NCBI RefSeq assembly: GCF_024679095.1
Contig: NW_026110850.1
Span: 335,001 to 399,000, forward strand
DNA length: 64,000 nt
Direction: 5' to 3'
Origin: Eriocheir sinensis
Taxonomy: Eukaryota; Arthropoda; Malacostraca; Decapoda; Varunidae
The position numbers and the translations under genes were made by a program. Below, piece by piece: positions 53,593 to 64,000 of the stretch; position 1 is the stretch's first letter; the number at the start of each line of letters is the position of its first letter. The notes under the pieces are model-generated. The model was not told the origin of the DNA. It saw nothing but the letters and a program-made list of their open reading frames with translations, and searched no databases.

Positions 53593-53818
53593 TGTAGTGA
53601 CACGACTTGCCTGATGGGCGAGCTTCCCATAACCCACTTAGACAGGGGGGTACCTCTTTGGCCGACTGGTAAAGGAGTTGCTCTCCCGTTACGCTGGTCG
53701 CGGGTTCGATCCCCGGCGCCGGCAGGACCTTTCCTTGTCTGGATTAATTTCTTGTGTGTTTCGTTACACGCAGAGGCCGTGTGTGTGAGTGTAGTAAAGA
53801 GTAAAAATTCTGGCATTT
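53593..53818 (+). mobile_element. tRNA-derived SINE (family 2) in the satellite
   Basis: Flanked by CACTAA (53587-53592 and 53819-53824), a 6-bp duplication of satellite sequence. A 60-bp leader is followed by a tRNA-like part with GGCCGACTGGTAAAGGAG and B box GGGTTCGATCCCC at 53702-53714, then the body GATTAATTTCTTGTGTGTTT and ACACGCAGAGG. Confidence 0.88.
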
Positions 53819-56800
53819 CACTAACACCAGACAAAACTAGGTGGAGAGGTGGAACTATAACCTTTGCCGGGGCAGGATGAAACACATTATCACCAGACAG
53901 AGAACCAGGTGGAGAGATGGAATTATAACCTTTGTAGGGGCAGGATGGAGCACACTAACACCAGACAGAGAACCAGGTGGAGAGGTGGAATTATAACCTT
54001 TGCCGGGGCAGGATGGAAGACACTAACACCTGACAGAGAACCAGGTTGAGAGGTGGAATTATAACCTTGCTGGGGCAGGATGGAGCACACTAACACCAGA
54101 CAGAGAACCAGGTTGAGAGGTGGAATTATAACCTTTGTTGGGGCACGATGGAGCACACTAACACCAGACAGAGAACCAGGTGGAGAGGTGGAATTAGAGC
54201 CTTTGTTGAGGCAGGATGGAGCACACTAACACGAGACAGTGAACCAGGTGGAGATGTGGAATTAGAGCCTTTGTTGTGGCAGGATGGAGCACACTAACAC
54301 CAGACATGGAACCAGGTGGAGAGGTGGAATTATAACCTTTGCCGGGGCAGGATGGAGCACACTAACACCAGACAGAGAACCAGGTTGAGAGGTGGAATTA
54401 TAACCTTTGTTGGGGCACGATGGAGCACACTAACACCAGACAGAGAACCAGGTGGAGAGGTGGAATTAGAGCCTTTGTTGGGGCAGGATGGAGCACACTA
54501 ACACCAGACAGTGAACCAGGTGGAGATGTGGAATTAGAGCCTTTGTTGTGGCAGGATGGAGCACACTAACACCAGACATGGAACTAGGTGGAGAGGTGGA
54601 ATTAGGTCCTTTGCTAGGGCAGGATGGAGCACACTAACACCAGACAGGGAACCAGGTGGAGAGGTGGAAATAGATCTTTGCTAGGGCAGGATGGAGCACA
54701 CTAACACCAGACAGGGAACCAGGTGGAGATGTGTAACTCGAACCTTTGCTGCGGCAGAATGGAGTCGACTAACACCAGACGGAGAAGGAGGGCAAGTGGA
54801 ATTATAACCTTTGCTGGGGCAGGATGGAGCACACTAACACCAGAGAGAGAACCAAGTGGAGAGGTTGAATTAGAACCTTTGTTGGGGCAGGATGGAGCAT
54901 ACTAACACCAGAGAGAGAACCTAGTGGAGAGGTTGAATTAGAACCTTTGTTGGGGCAGGATGGAGCACACTAACACCAGAGAGAGAACCAAGTGGAGAGG
55001 TGGAATTATAATCTTTGTTGGTGCAGGATAGAGCACACCAACACCAGACAGAGAACCAGGTGGAGAGGTGGAATTAGAACCTTTGCTGGGGCGGGATGGA
55101 GCACATTGACACCTGACAGAGAACCAGGTGGAGAGGTGGAATTAGAACCTTTGCTGGGGCAGGATGGAGCACATTAACACCAGACAGAGAACCAGGTGGA
55201 GAGGTGGAATTAGAATCTTTGCTGGGGCGGGATGAAGCATATTGACTCCTGACAGAACCAGGTGGACAGGTGGAATTAGAACCTTTGCTGGGGCAGGATG
55301 GAGCACATTAACACTAGATAGAGAACCAGGTGGAAAGGTGGAATTATAACCATTGCTGGGGCAGGATGGAGCACACTAACACCAGACAGAGAACCAAGTG
55401 GAGAGATGGAATTATAACATATGTTGGGGCAGGATGGAGCATACTAACACCAGACAGAGAACCAGGTGGAGAGATGGAATTATAACCTTTGCTGGGGCAG
55501 AATGGAGCACACTAACACCAGACAGAGAACCAGGTGGAGAGGTGGAATTATAACCTTTGCTAGGGCAGGATGGAGCACACGAACACCAGACAGAGAACCA
55601 GGTGGAGAAGTGGAATTAGAACCTTTGTTAGGGCAGGATGGAGCACACTAACACCAGACAGAGAACCAGGTGGAGAAGTGGAATTAGAACCTTTGTTGGG
55701 GCAGGATGGAGCACACTAACACCAGACAGAGAACCAGGTGGAGAGGTGGAATTATAACCTATGTTGGCCCAGGATGGAGCACACTAGCACCAGACAGAGA
55801 ACCAGGTGGAGAGGTGGAATTACAACCTTTGCTGGGGCAGGATGGAGCACACTAACGCCAGACAGTGAACCAGGTGGAGAGGTGGAATTAGAACCTTTCT
55901 TGGGGCAGGATGGAGCACACTAACACCAGACAGTGAACCAGGTGGAGAGGTGGAATTACAACCTTTGTTGGGGTAGGATGGAGCACTCTAACACCAGACA
56001 GTGAACCAGGTGGAGTGGTAGAATTAGATCCTTTGCTAGGGCAGGATGGAGCACACTAACACCAGACAGAGAACCAAGTGTAGATGTTGAATTCGAACCT
56101 TTGCTGCAGCAGAATGGAGTCCACTAATACCAGACGGAGGAGGAGGAGGAGAGGTGGAATTACAACCTTTGCTGGGGCAGGATGGAGCACACTAACACCA
56201 GACAGAGAACCAGGTAGAGAGGTGGAATTATAACATTTGCTGGGACAGGATGGAGCACACTAACACCAGACAGAGTACCAAGTGGAGAGGTTGAATTAGA
56301 ACCTTTGTTGGGGCAGGATGGAGGACACCAACATCAGACAGAGAGCCAGGTGGAGAGTTGGAATTATAACTTTTGTTAGGTCAGGATGGAGCATATTAAC
56401 ACCAGACAGAGAACCAGGTGGAGAGGTGGAATTATAACCTTTGCTGGGGCGGGATGGAGCACATTGACACCTGACAGAGAACCAGGTGGTGAGGTGGAAT
56501 TATAACCTTTGCTGGGGCAGGATGGAGCACACTAACACCAGACAGTGAACCAGGTGGAGAGGTGGAATTATAACCATTGCTGGGGCAGGATGGAGCACAC
56601 TAACACCAGACAGAGAACCAAGTGGAGATGTGTAATTCGAACCTTTGCTGGGGCGGGATGGAGCACACTAACACCAGACAGAACCAGGTGGAGAGGTGGA
56701 ATTAGAACCTTTGCTGGGGCAGGCTGGAGCACACTAACACCAGACAGAACCAGGTGGAGAGATGGAATTAGAACCTTTGCTGGGGCGGGATGGAGCACAC

Positions 56801-56871
56801 TAACACTAGATAGAGAACCAGGTGGAAAGGTGGATTTATAACTATTGCTGGGGCAGGATGGAGCACACTAA

Positions 56872-57097
56872 TGTAGTGACACGACTTGCCTGATGGGCGA
56901 GCTTCCCATAACCCACTTAGACAGGGGGGTACCTCTTTGGCCGACTGGTAAAGGAGTTGCTCTCCCGTTACGCTGGTCGCGGGTTCGATCTCCGGCGCCG
57001 GCAGAACCTTTCCTTGTCTGGATTAATTTCTCGTGTGTTTCGTTACACGCAGAGGCCGTGTGTGTGAGTGTAGTAAAGAGTAAAAATTCTGGCATTT
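56872..57097 (+). mobile_element. tRNA-derived SINE (family 2), copied with the 3.28-kb duplication
   Basis: Nearly identical to 53593-53818, same CACTAA flanks (56866-56871 and 57098-57103), same length and same neighbours, 3279 bp away. It arose by duplication of the array and not by a new insertion. Confidence 0.9.
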
Positions 57098-60055
57098 CAC
57101 TAACACCAGACAAAACTAGGTGGAGAGGTGGAACTATAACCTTTGCCGGGGCAGGATGAAACACATTATCACCAGACAGAGAACCAGGTGGAGAGATGGA
57201 ATTATAACCTTTGTAGGGGCAGGATGGAGCACACTAACACCAGACAGAGAACCAGGTGGAGAGGTGGAATTATAACCTTTGCCGGGGCAGGATGGAAGAC
57301 ACTAACACCTGACAGAGAACCAGGTTGAGAGGTGGAATTATAACCTTTGCCGGGGCAGGATGGAGCACACTAACACCAGACAGAGAACCAGGTTGAGAGG
57401 TGGAATTATAACCTTTGTTGGGGCACGATGGAGCACACTAACACCAGACAGAGAACCAGGTGGAGAGGTGGAATTAGAGCCTTTGTTGAGGCAGGATGGA
57501 GCACACTAACACGAGACAGTGAACCAGGTGGAGATGTGGAATTAGAGCCTTTGTTGTGGCAGGATGGAGCACACTAACACCAGACATGGAACCAGGTGGA
57601 GAGGTGGAATTATAACCTTTGCCGGGGCAGGATGGAGCACACTAACACCAGACAGAGAACCAGGTTGAGAGGTGGAATTATAACCTTTGTTGGGGCACGA
57701 TGGAGCACACTAACACCAGACAGAGAACCAGGTGGAGAGGTGGAATTAGAGCCTTTGTTGGGGCAGGATGGAGCACACTAACACCAGACAGTGAACCAGG
57801 TGGAGATGTGGAATTAGAGCCTTTGTTGTGGCAGGATGGAGCACACTAACACCAGACATGGAACTAGGTGGAGAGGTGGAATTAGGTCCTTTGCTAGGGC
57901 AGGATGGAGCACACTAACACCAGACAGTGAACCAGGTGGAGAGGTGGAATTAGATCCTTTGCTAGGGCAGGATGGAGCACACTAACACCTGACAGAGAAC
58001 CAGGTGGAGATGTGTAAATCGAACCTTTGCTGCGGCAGAATGGAGTCCACTAACACCAGACGGAGAAGGAGGGCAAGTGGAATTATAACCTTTGCTGGGG
58101 CAGGATGGAGCACACTAACACCAGAGAGAGAACCAAGTGGAGAGGTTGAATTAGAACCTTTGTTGGGGCAGGATGGAGCATACTAACACCAGAGAGAGAA
58201 CCAAGTGGAGAGGTTGAATTAGAACCTTTGTTGGGGCAGGATGGAGCACACTAACACCAGAGAGAGAACCAAGTGGAGAGGTGGAATTAGAATCTTTGCT
58301 GGGGCAGGATGGAGCACATTAACACCAGACAGAGAACCAGGTGGAGAGGTGGAATTAGAATCTTTGCTGGGGCGGGATGAAGCATATTGACTCCTGACAG
58401 AACCAGGTGGACAGGTGGAATTAGAACCTTTGCTGGGGCAGGATGGAGCACATTAACACTAGATAGAGAACCAGGTGGAAAGGTGGAATTATAACCATTG
58501 CTGGGGCAGGATGGAGCACACTAACACCAGACAGAGAACCAAGTGGAGAGATGGAATTATAACCTCTGTTGGGGCAGGATGGAGCATACTAACACCAGAC
58601 AGAGAACCAGGTGGAGAGATGGAATTATAACCTTTGCTGGGGCAGGATGGAGCACACTAACACCTGACAGAGAACCAGGTGGAGAGGTGGAATTATAACC
58701 TCTGCCGGGGCAGGATGGGGCACACTAACAACAGACAGAGAACCAGGTGGAGAGGTGGAATTATAACCTTTGCTGGGGCAGGATGGAGCACACTAACACC
58801 AGACAGAGAACCAGGTGGAGAGGTGGAATTATAACCTTTGTTGGGGCAGGATGGAGCACACTAACACCAGACATAGAACCAGGTGGAGAGGTGGAATTAT
58901 AACCTTTGTTGAGGCAGGATGGAGCACACTAACTCCAGGCAGATAACCAGGTGGAGAGATGGAATTATAACCTTTGCTGGGGCAGGAAGGAGGACACTAA
59001 CACCAGACAGAGAACCAGGTGGAGAGGTGGAATTTAAACCTTTACCGGGGCAGGATGGAGCACACTAACACTTGACAGAGAACTAGGTGGAGAGATGGAA
59101 TTGGAACCTTTGTAGGGACAGGATAGAGCACACTAACACCTGACAGAGAACCAGGTGGATTCGTCGAATTAGAACCTCTGTTGGGGCAAGATGGAGCACA
59201 CTAACACCTGACAGAGAACCAGGTGGAGAGGTGGAATTAGAATCTTCGTTGGGGCAGGATGGAGCACACTAACACCAGACAGAGAATCAGGTGGAGGTGG
59301 AATTAGAACCGTTGTTGGGGCAGGATGGAGCACAGTATCTCCAGACAGAGAACCAGGTGGATAAGTGGAATTATAACCTTTGTTGGGGCAAGATGGAGCA
59401 CACTAACACCAGCCAGAGAACCAGGTGGAGAGGTGGAATTATAACATTTGCTGGGACAGGATGGAGCACACTAACACCAGACAGAGAACCAGGTGGAGAG
59501 GTGGAATTAGAACCTTTGCCGGGGCAGGATGGAGCACACTAACACCAGACAGAGAACCAGGTGGAGAGGTGGAATTAGAACCTTTGCCGGGGCAGGATGG
59601 AGCACACTAACACCAGACAGAGAACCAGGTGGAGAGGTGGAATTAGAACCTTTGCCAGGGCAGGATGGAACACACTAACACCAGACAGAGAACCAGGTGG
59701 AGAGGTGGAATTAGAACCTTTGCTGGGGCAGGATGGAGCACACTAACACCAGACAGAGAACCAGGTGGAGAGGTGGAATTAGAACCTTTGCCGGGGCAGG
59801 ATGGAACACACTAACACCAGACAGAGAACCAGGTGGAGAGGTGGAATTAGAACCTTTGCCGGGGCAGGATGGAGCACACTAACACCAGACAGAGAACCAG
59901 GTGGAGAGGTGGAATTATAGCCTTTGTTGCGGCAGGATGGAGCACACTAACACCAGACAGAGAACCAGGTGTAGAGGTGGAATTATAGCCTTTGTTGGGG
60001 CAGGATGGAGCACACTAACACCAGACAGAGAACCAGGTGGAGAGGTGGAGTGCGG

Positions 60056-62872
60056 TCGAGATTGAGGCGGCGGGGTATAAGGATACCACTGCCTACATTA
60101 ACTTTCGGTAATGTACAATCAATTTGAAATAAAATAGATGAACTAGCAGCAAATTGTAAATAGATAAGGGACTACCAAGAGAGTAGCTTCATAGCATTAA
60201 CCGAAACTTGGTTTCAAGACAATGATGTAGACGGAACAGTAAATATTGATGGATTCTCGATAGTCAAGGGAGACAGGAAGGAGGGGCGGCGGTGTACATT
60301 AATAAGAGATGGAGTACTCAGGTTAACATAAAGGATCGTTTTTGTTGTGACGACCTGGAATATTTAGTAATATCATGTAGACCTTTTTACCTACCACGTG
60401 AATTTAATAATGTGACTAATTATAACTGTATACATCCCGACTGATGCCACTGAGGCAATAGCAAATGAATTATTACTAAATGGTGTTAATAGATATGAAA
60501 ATGCAAATCCTGAAGGAATCATGGTAGTGTTGGGTGATTTTAACCACTTTAATTTCTAACGAAATGTACCTTTGTATCAGCAAACTGTAACTTGGCCCAC
60601 TAGAGATAATAATATCTTAGATAAAATGCATTGTAATGTAAGGAACGGTTATCGTTCTTATCAAAAGCCTAAATTAGGTAAATCTGACAACAAAATGGTG
60701 TTTTTGGCTTCCACATAATAAGCAAACTCTGAAATATCAACCGTGCGAGAAAATTAAGGTGCAGGATTGTAAGAATGAGCACATGGCGAGTCTGGAAGGC
60801 TGTTTTGATTGTACGGACTGGGATGTGCTGTATGATGAGTCCGACGATGCTGATGTAAATGTAGATGTTTTAAATTCATATACTAACTTTTGTACCAACA
60901 TGATTGTTTCAACTAAGGAAATGAGTATTTATCCAAATAACAAACCCTGGATAAATTCTCATATAAAATCATTATTGATTGAAAAAAAGAGAACTTTTGT
61001 AAATGGTGACCGCATGCAAAGTAAAGTGATACAAAGCCAATTAAATAGGAAAATACTAGATGCTAAACAGTCATATAAAGTTAAAATTGAAAACTTATTT
61101 AAGTCAAATAAGTCAAAAGATGCTTGGACAGGGGCAAAACTACTGAGTGGCTCTAAAAAGGAAAGGTCATTAATAGACCCACCAAACAGTCAACAGTATG
61201 GAAATGATTTGAACTCCTTTCATGCTAGGTTTGATGTGCACCATTTTAATACTGAATGTGAAAATATTTTGTCAATGGTTAGGGGCATCAATGTAGAACG
61301 AATAATTATAACTCGCGATAATACGATGAACTCTATAAAACGTATACGATGTGGCAAAGCAAGTGGACCCGATAAGATTGGTTCTAAACTACTAAAATCC
61401 TGTGCCGAGCAACTTGCTGATCCACTGTGTAAACTTTTCCAGGCTCCACTTGATCAAAGTACAGTACCGGATGTGTGGAAAATGTCAGAGATTATTCCAG
61501 TATCCAGAAACAACCACCCGAGGGAATTTAATGATCTTTGACCCGTAGCCTTAACATCAATTATAGTTAAATGTTTGGAGGACATTGTGAAGAGGTACAT
61601 TTGTTCAAGCATAGATCCCTTGAAAGATATTTTTGCAATTTGCTTATTGTCAAGGTATGAGTGTTCAGGATGCTGGGTTATCCTTACTTCACCAAACCTA
61701 CGAACATTTAGAAACCCGAAATTCACAGGTTAGAATTCTATTTATAGATTTTATCAGCGCCTTCAATACAATTCAGCCACATACTTTACTTAACAAATTA
61801 CTAGAGATGAATGTCAACAGCAATCTAGTACTGTGGATCTATAGTTATCTTTCGCAAAGACCTCAATATATTAAAATAAAACATATTAAATCTGACACTG
61901 TACACACAAATACGGGGCTCCACAAGGGTGTGTCCTTCACCGCTACTTTTTACCCTTTATACAAACAAATGTAAAAGCAACTTCCTCTGTAGCTGTTCGA
62001 CTGTAAAGTATGAGGACGATACTGCAATTATAGGTAAAATCAGAAATGATAATTCAGGGGAGTTTTTGAGTTGAATAAATAACTTTTTTATTGGTGTAAC
62101 AATAATTTCTTAACCCTTAACGTAAAGAAAGCAGAAGAAATGATAATAGATTTTAGAGTAAATAATTATGTACCTAACCCAATTGTTATAGCTAATGAAC
62201 ATGTTGAAAGAGTTCATGAATATAAGTACTTGGGCATAATGATTGATAACAAACTAGCAGGGTCCTCAAATACACAACAAGTATACAAGAAATGTTAACA
62301 GCATATTCATTTCTTACGAGTACTGGAAAACATGAACATTGAGCAAACAATATTATCACTATTCAACAAATCCACAGTAGAATCGATCCTGTGCTTCACA
62401 ATTACATTATGGTATGGAAAAATAATATGTAAAGATAAGAATAAACTGAAGAAGATTGTAAAGACCACCAGTAGACTCCCAGCAAAAACTGTACCACCAG
62501 ATGAACTGTACAATAATAATGTAATGAAACAGGTAGATCAGATTATGAACAAAATAAATCGCCCACTGAACTGTTACTATACCTTTCTTAGATCAGGCAG
62601 CAGATTAGCACTCCCTATGCAACACACAAGTAGGTTTAAAAATTATTTTGTTCCAAATAGTATAAAACTGTACAACTATCTTAGGACTTAACTGTGTAAA
62701 TAAATACACCCTAGTAAAGTGTATAAAGGTAGTAACTGGTATGATATTGTGAATACTGTACTGTTTTCAGTATCTTTAATGCAAAATATGTATTTTTAGT
62801 GAATGGATGAGTTCAATGCCAAAAAAAATTCATGTTGTATTTCGTATTCAATGTGACAATAAAGTTATCTTA
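60056..62872 (+). mobile_element. L2/CR1-group LINE inserted in the satellite, 2.8 kb
   Basis: Interrupts the 68-bp array. It contains an endonuclease region (from about 60100), linker, RT and C-terminal domain in the right order, then a 3' UTR with AATAAAG near 62858 and a TTATCTTAACTTATC end. The array resumes at TTTGCTGGGG. A target duplication could not be defined because the flank is repetitive. AT-richness clearly differs from the satellite. Confidence 0.85.
60110..62691 (+). pseudogene. L2-like ORF2 (endonuclease plus RT), heavily mutated
   Basis: Endonuclease blocks: SSFIALTETWFQDNDV, GFSIVKGDR, VVLGDFNHF, then KSDNKMVFL (SDH replaced). Linker: LEGCFDCTDWDVLYDE (about 60790), PNNKPWINSHIKSLLIEKKR, DAWTGAKLLSGS. 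RT: KRIRCGKASGPDKIGSKLLK, VPDVWKMSEIIPVSR, LFIDFISAFNTIQPHTLLNK, then GLHKGVSFT where an APQG-type motif is usual, and YEDDTAII (A to E before the DD, about 62008). C-terminus: VHEYKYLGIMIDN, ESILCFTITLWYGK and the end FVPNSIKLYNYLRT at 62691. Many stops and shifts. The clade is judged from the CTDWDV and FNTIQPH motifs. Confidence 0.8.
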
Positions 62873-62878
62873 ACTTAT

Positions 62879-64000
62879 CTTTGCTGGGGCAGGATGGAGC
62901 ACACTAACACCTGACAGAGAACCAGATGGAGAGGTGGAACTAGAACCTTTGCTGGGACACAGGATGGAACACACTGACACCTGACAGAGAACCAGGTGGA
63001 GAGGTGGAATTAAAACCTTTGCTGGGACACAGGATGGAACACACTGACACCTGACAGAGAACCAGGTGGAGAGGTGGAATTAAAACCTTTGCTGGGACAC
63101 AGGATGGAACACACTGACACCTGACAGAGAACCAGGTGGAGAGGTGGAATTAAAACCTTTGCTGGGACACAGGATGGAACACACTGACACCTGACAGAGA
63201 ACCAGGTGGAGAGGTGGAATTAAAACCTTTGCTGGGACACAGGATGGAACACACTGACACCTGACAGAGAACCAGGTGGAGAGGTGGAATTAAAACCTTT
63301 GCTGGGACACAGGATGGAACACACTGACACCTGACAGAGAACCAGGTGGAGAGGTGGAATTAAAACCTTTGCTGGGACACAGGATGGAACACACTGACAC
63401 CTGACAGAGAACCAGGTGGAGAGGTGGAATTAAAACCTTTGCTGGGACACAGGATGGAACACACTGACACCTGACAGAGAACCAGGTGGAGAGGTGGAAT
63501 TAAAACCTTTGCTGGGACACAGGATGGAACACACTGACACCTGACAGAGAACCAGGTGGAGAGGTGGAATTAAAACCTTTGCTGGGACACAGGATGGAAC
63601 ACACTGACACCTGACAGAGAACCAGGTGGAGAGGTGGAATTAAAACCTTTGCTGGGACACAGGATGGAACACACTGACACCTGACAGAGAACCAGGTGGA
63701 GAGGTGGAATTAAAACCTTTGCTGGGACACAGGATGGAACACACTGACACCTGACAGAGAACCAGGTGGAGAGGTGGAATTAAAACCTTTGCTGGGACAC
63801 AGGATGGAACACACTGACACCTGACAGAGAACCAGGTGGAGAGGTGGAATTAAAACCTTTGCTGGGACACAGGATGGAACACACTGACACCTGAAAGAGA
63901 ACCAGGTGGAGAGGTGGAATTAGAACCTTTGTTGGGGCAGGATGGAGCACACTATCACCTGACAGAGAACCAGGTGGAGAGGTGGAATTATAACCTTTGT
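62879..64000 (+). repeat. Satellite array, with a homogenised 70-bp block
   Basis: 62950-63890 consists of about 13 copies of a 70-bp variant (TTTGCTGGGACACAGGATGG, AACACACTGACACCTGACAG, then AGAACCAGGTGGAGAGGTGG and AATTAAAACC) that appear identical except a single C-to-A in the last (CTGAAAGAG). Ordinary 68-bp units flank it and run to the window end. Confidence 0.95.

Larger units (their letters stand above)
52066..60055 (+). repeat. 68-bp satellite array, forward orientation, about 8 kb
   Basis: The unit contains GAACCAGGTGGAGAGGTGGA, ATTATAACCTTTGCTGGGGC and AGGATGGAGCACACTAACAC, then CAGACAGA. Variants alternate ATTATAA/ATTAGAA and TGCTGGGG/TGTTGGGG/TGCCGGGG. Two family-2 SINE copies are embedded. 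Large blocks recur about 3.26 to 3.28 kb apart. Repeated frames of about 60 codons are artefacts. Confidence 0.95.

Noticed and set aside
52474..59610. Recurrent 61-codon frame starting MERWNYN in the satellite
   Set aside because: It recurs with the 68-bp unit and ends where the frame meets the unit's stop; a repeat artefact.
51366..64000. Regular repeats as a CRISPR array
   Set aside because: Units are contiguous satellite copies without unique spacers, in eukaryotic DNA, with no cas genes.

Overview
This is eukaryotic genomic DNA, most likely from an arthropod and plausibly a decapod crustacean (inference). The reasons are very dense long dinucleotide microsatellites, large minisatellites, several CR1-, RTE-, Jockey- and L2-like LINEs, tRNA-derived SINEs, two PIF/Harbinger DNA transposons and a Ty3/Gypsy element, with almost no recognisable host genes. 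Nearly every long reading frame is either a decayed transposon gene or a stop-free reading of a tandem repeat.

Layout. 1-1312: 5' part of a CR1 LINE on the minus strand, ending abruptly at a 276-bp (GA)n. 1.8-6.3 kb: pyrimidine-rich DNA, then a 33-bp CAC-rich array. 6349-9787: Harbinger-1, carrying a MADF-BESS gene and a DDE transposase gene whose exons and introns interlock on opposite strands. 9.8-13.4 kb: microsatellites, a LINE ORF1 esterase fragment and a CR1 3' end. 13.4-17.0 kb: a 42/48-bp minisatellite. 17-23.5 kb: AT-rich and CT-rich DNA, one MITE and one candidate micro-exon. 23.6-25.1 kb: a Jockey/I-like LINE. 25.4 kb: a SINE. 27.1-30.6 kb: unassigned, fairly complex sequence. 30.6-37.1 kb: a stack of LINE fragments, with a SINE and Harbinger-2 (CAG target duplication) inserted in two of them. 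37-42 kb: a candidate host exon, a SINE, a mariner-type MITE, LINE ends and a three-exon candidate host gene on the minus strand.

42790-50923 is a structurally complete but mutated Ty3/Gypsy element (two LTRs, PBS, gag, protease, RT, RNase H, integrase, PPT, no env). It sits in phase inside a 99-bp minisatellite that was itself amplified from a LINE reverse-transcriptase segment. 51.4-64.0 kb is a 68/70-bp satellite array with an orientation switch near 52065, a 3.3-kb higher-order duplication that copied a SINE, an L2-like LINE inserted at 60.06-62.87 kb, and a recently homogenised 70-bp block.

How the parts relate. The region records nested mobile-element insertion and tandem-repeat growth rather than an operon or pathway. 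The most unusual items are the interlocked two-gene Harbinger, a 17-bp perfect hairpin that replaced coding sequence in the Gypsy RT/RNase H junction, and three LINE fragments that each begin exactly where a long GA/CT microsatellite ends. All coordinates, splice sites and clade assignments come from reading the sequence; no search was run.
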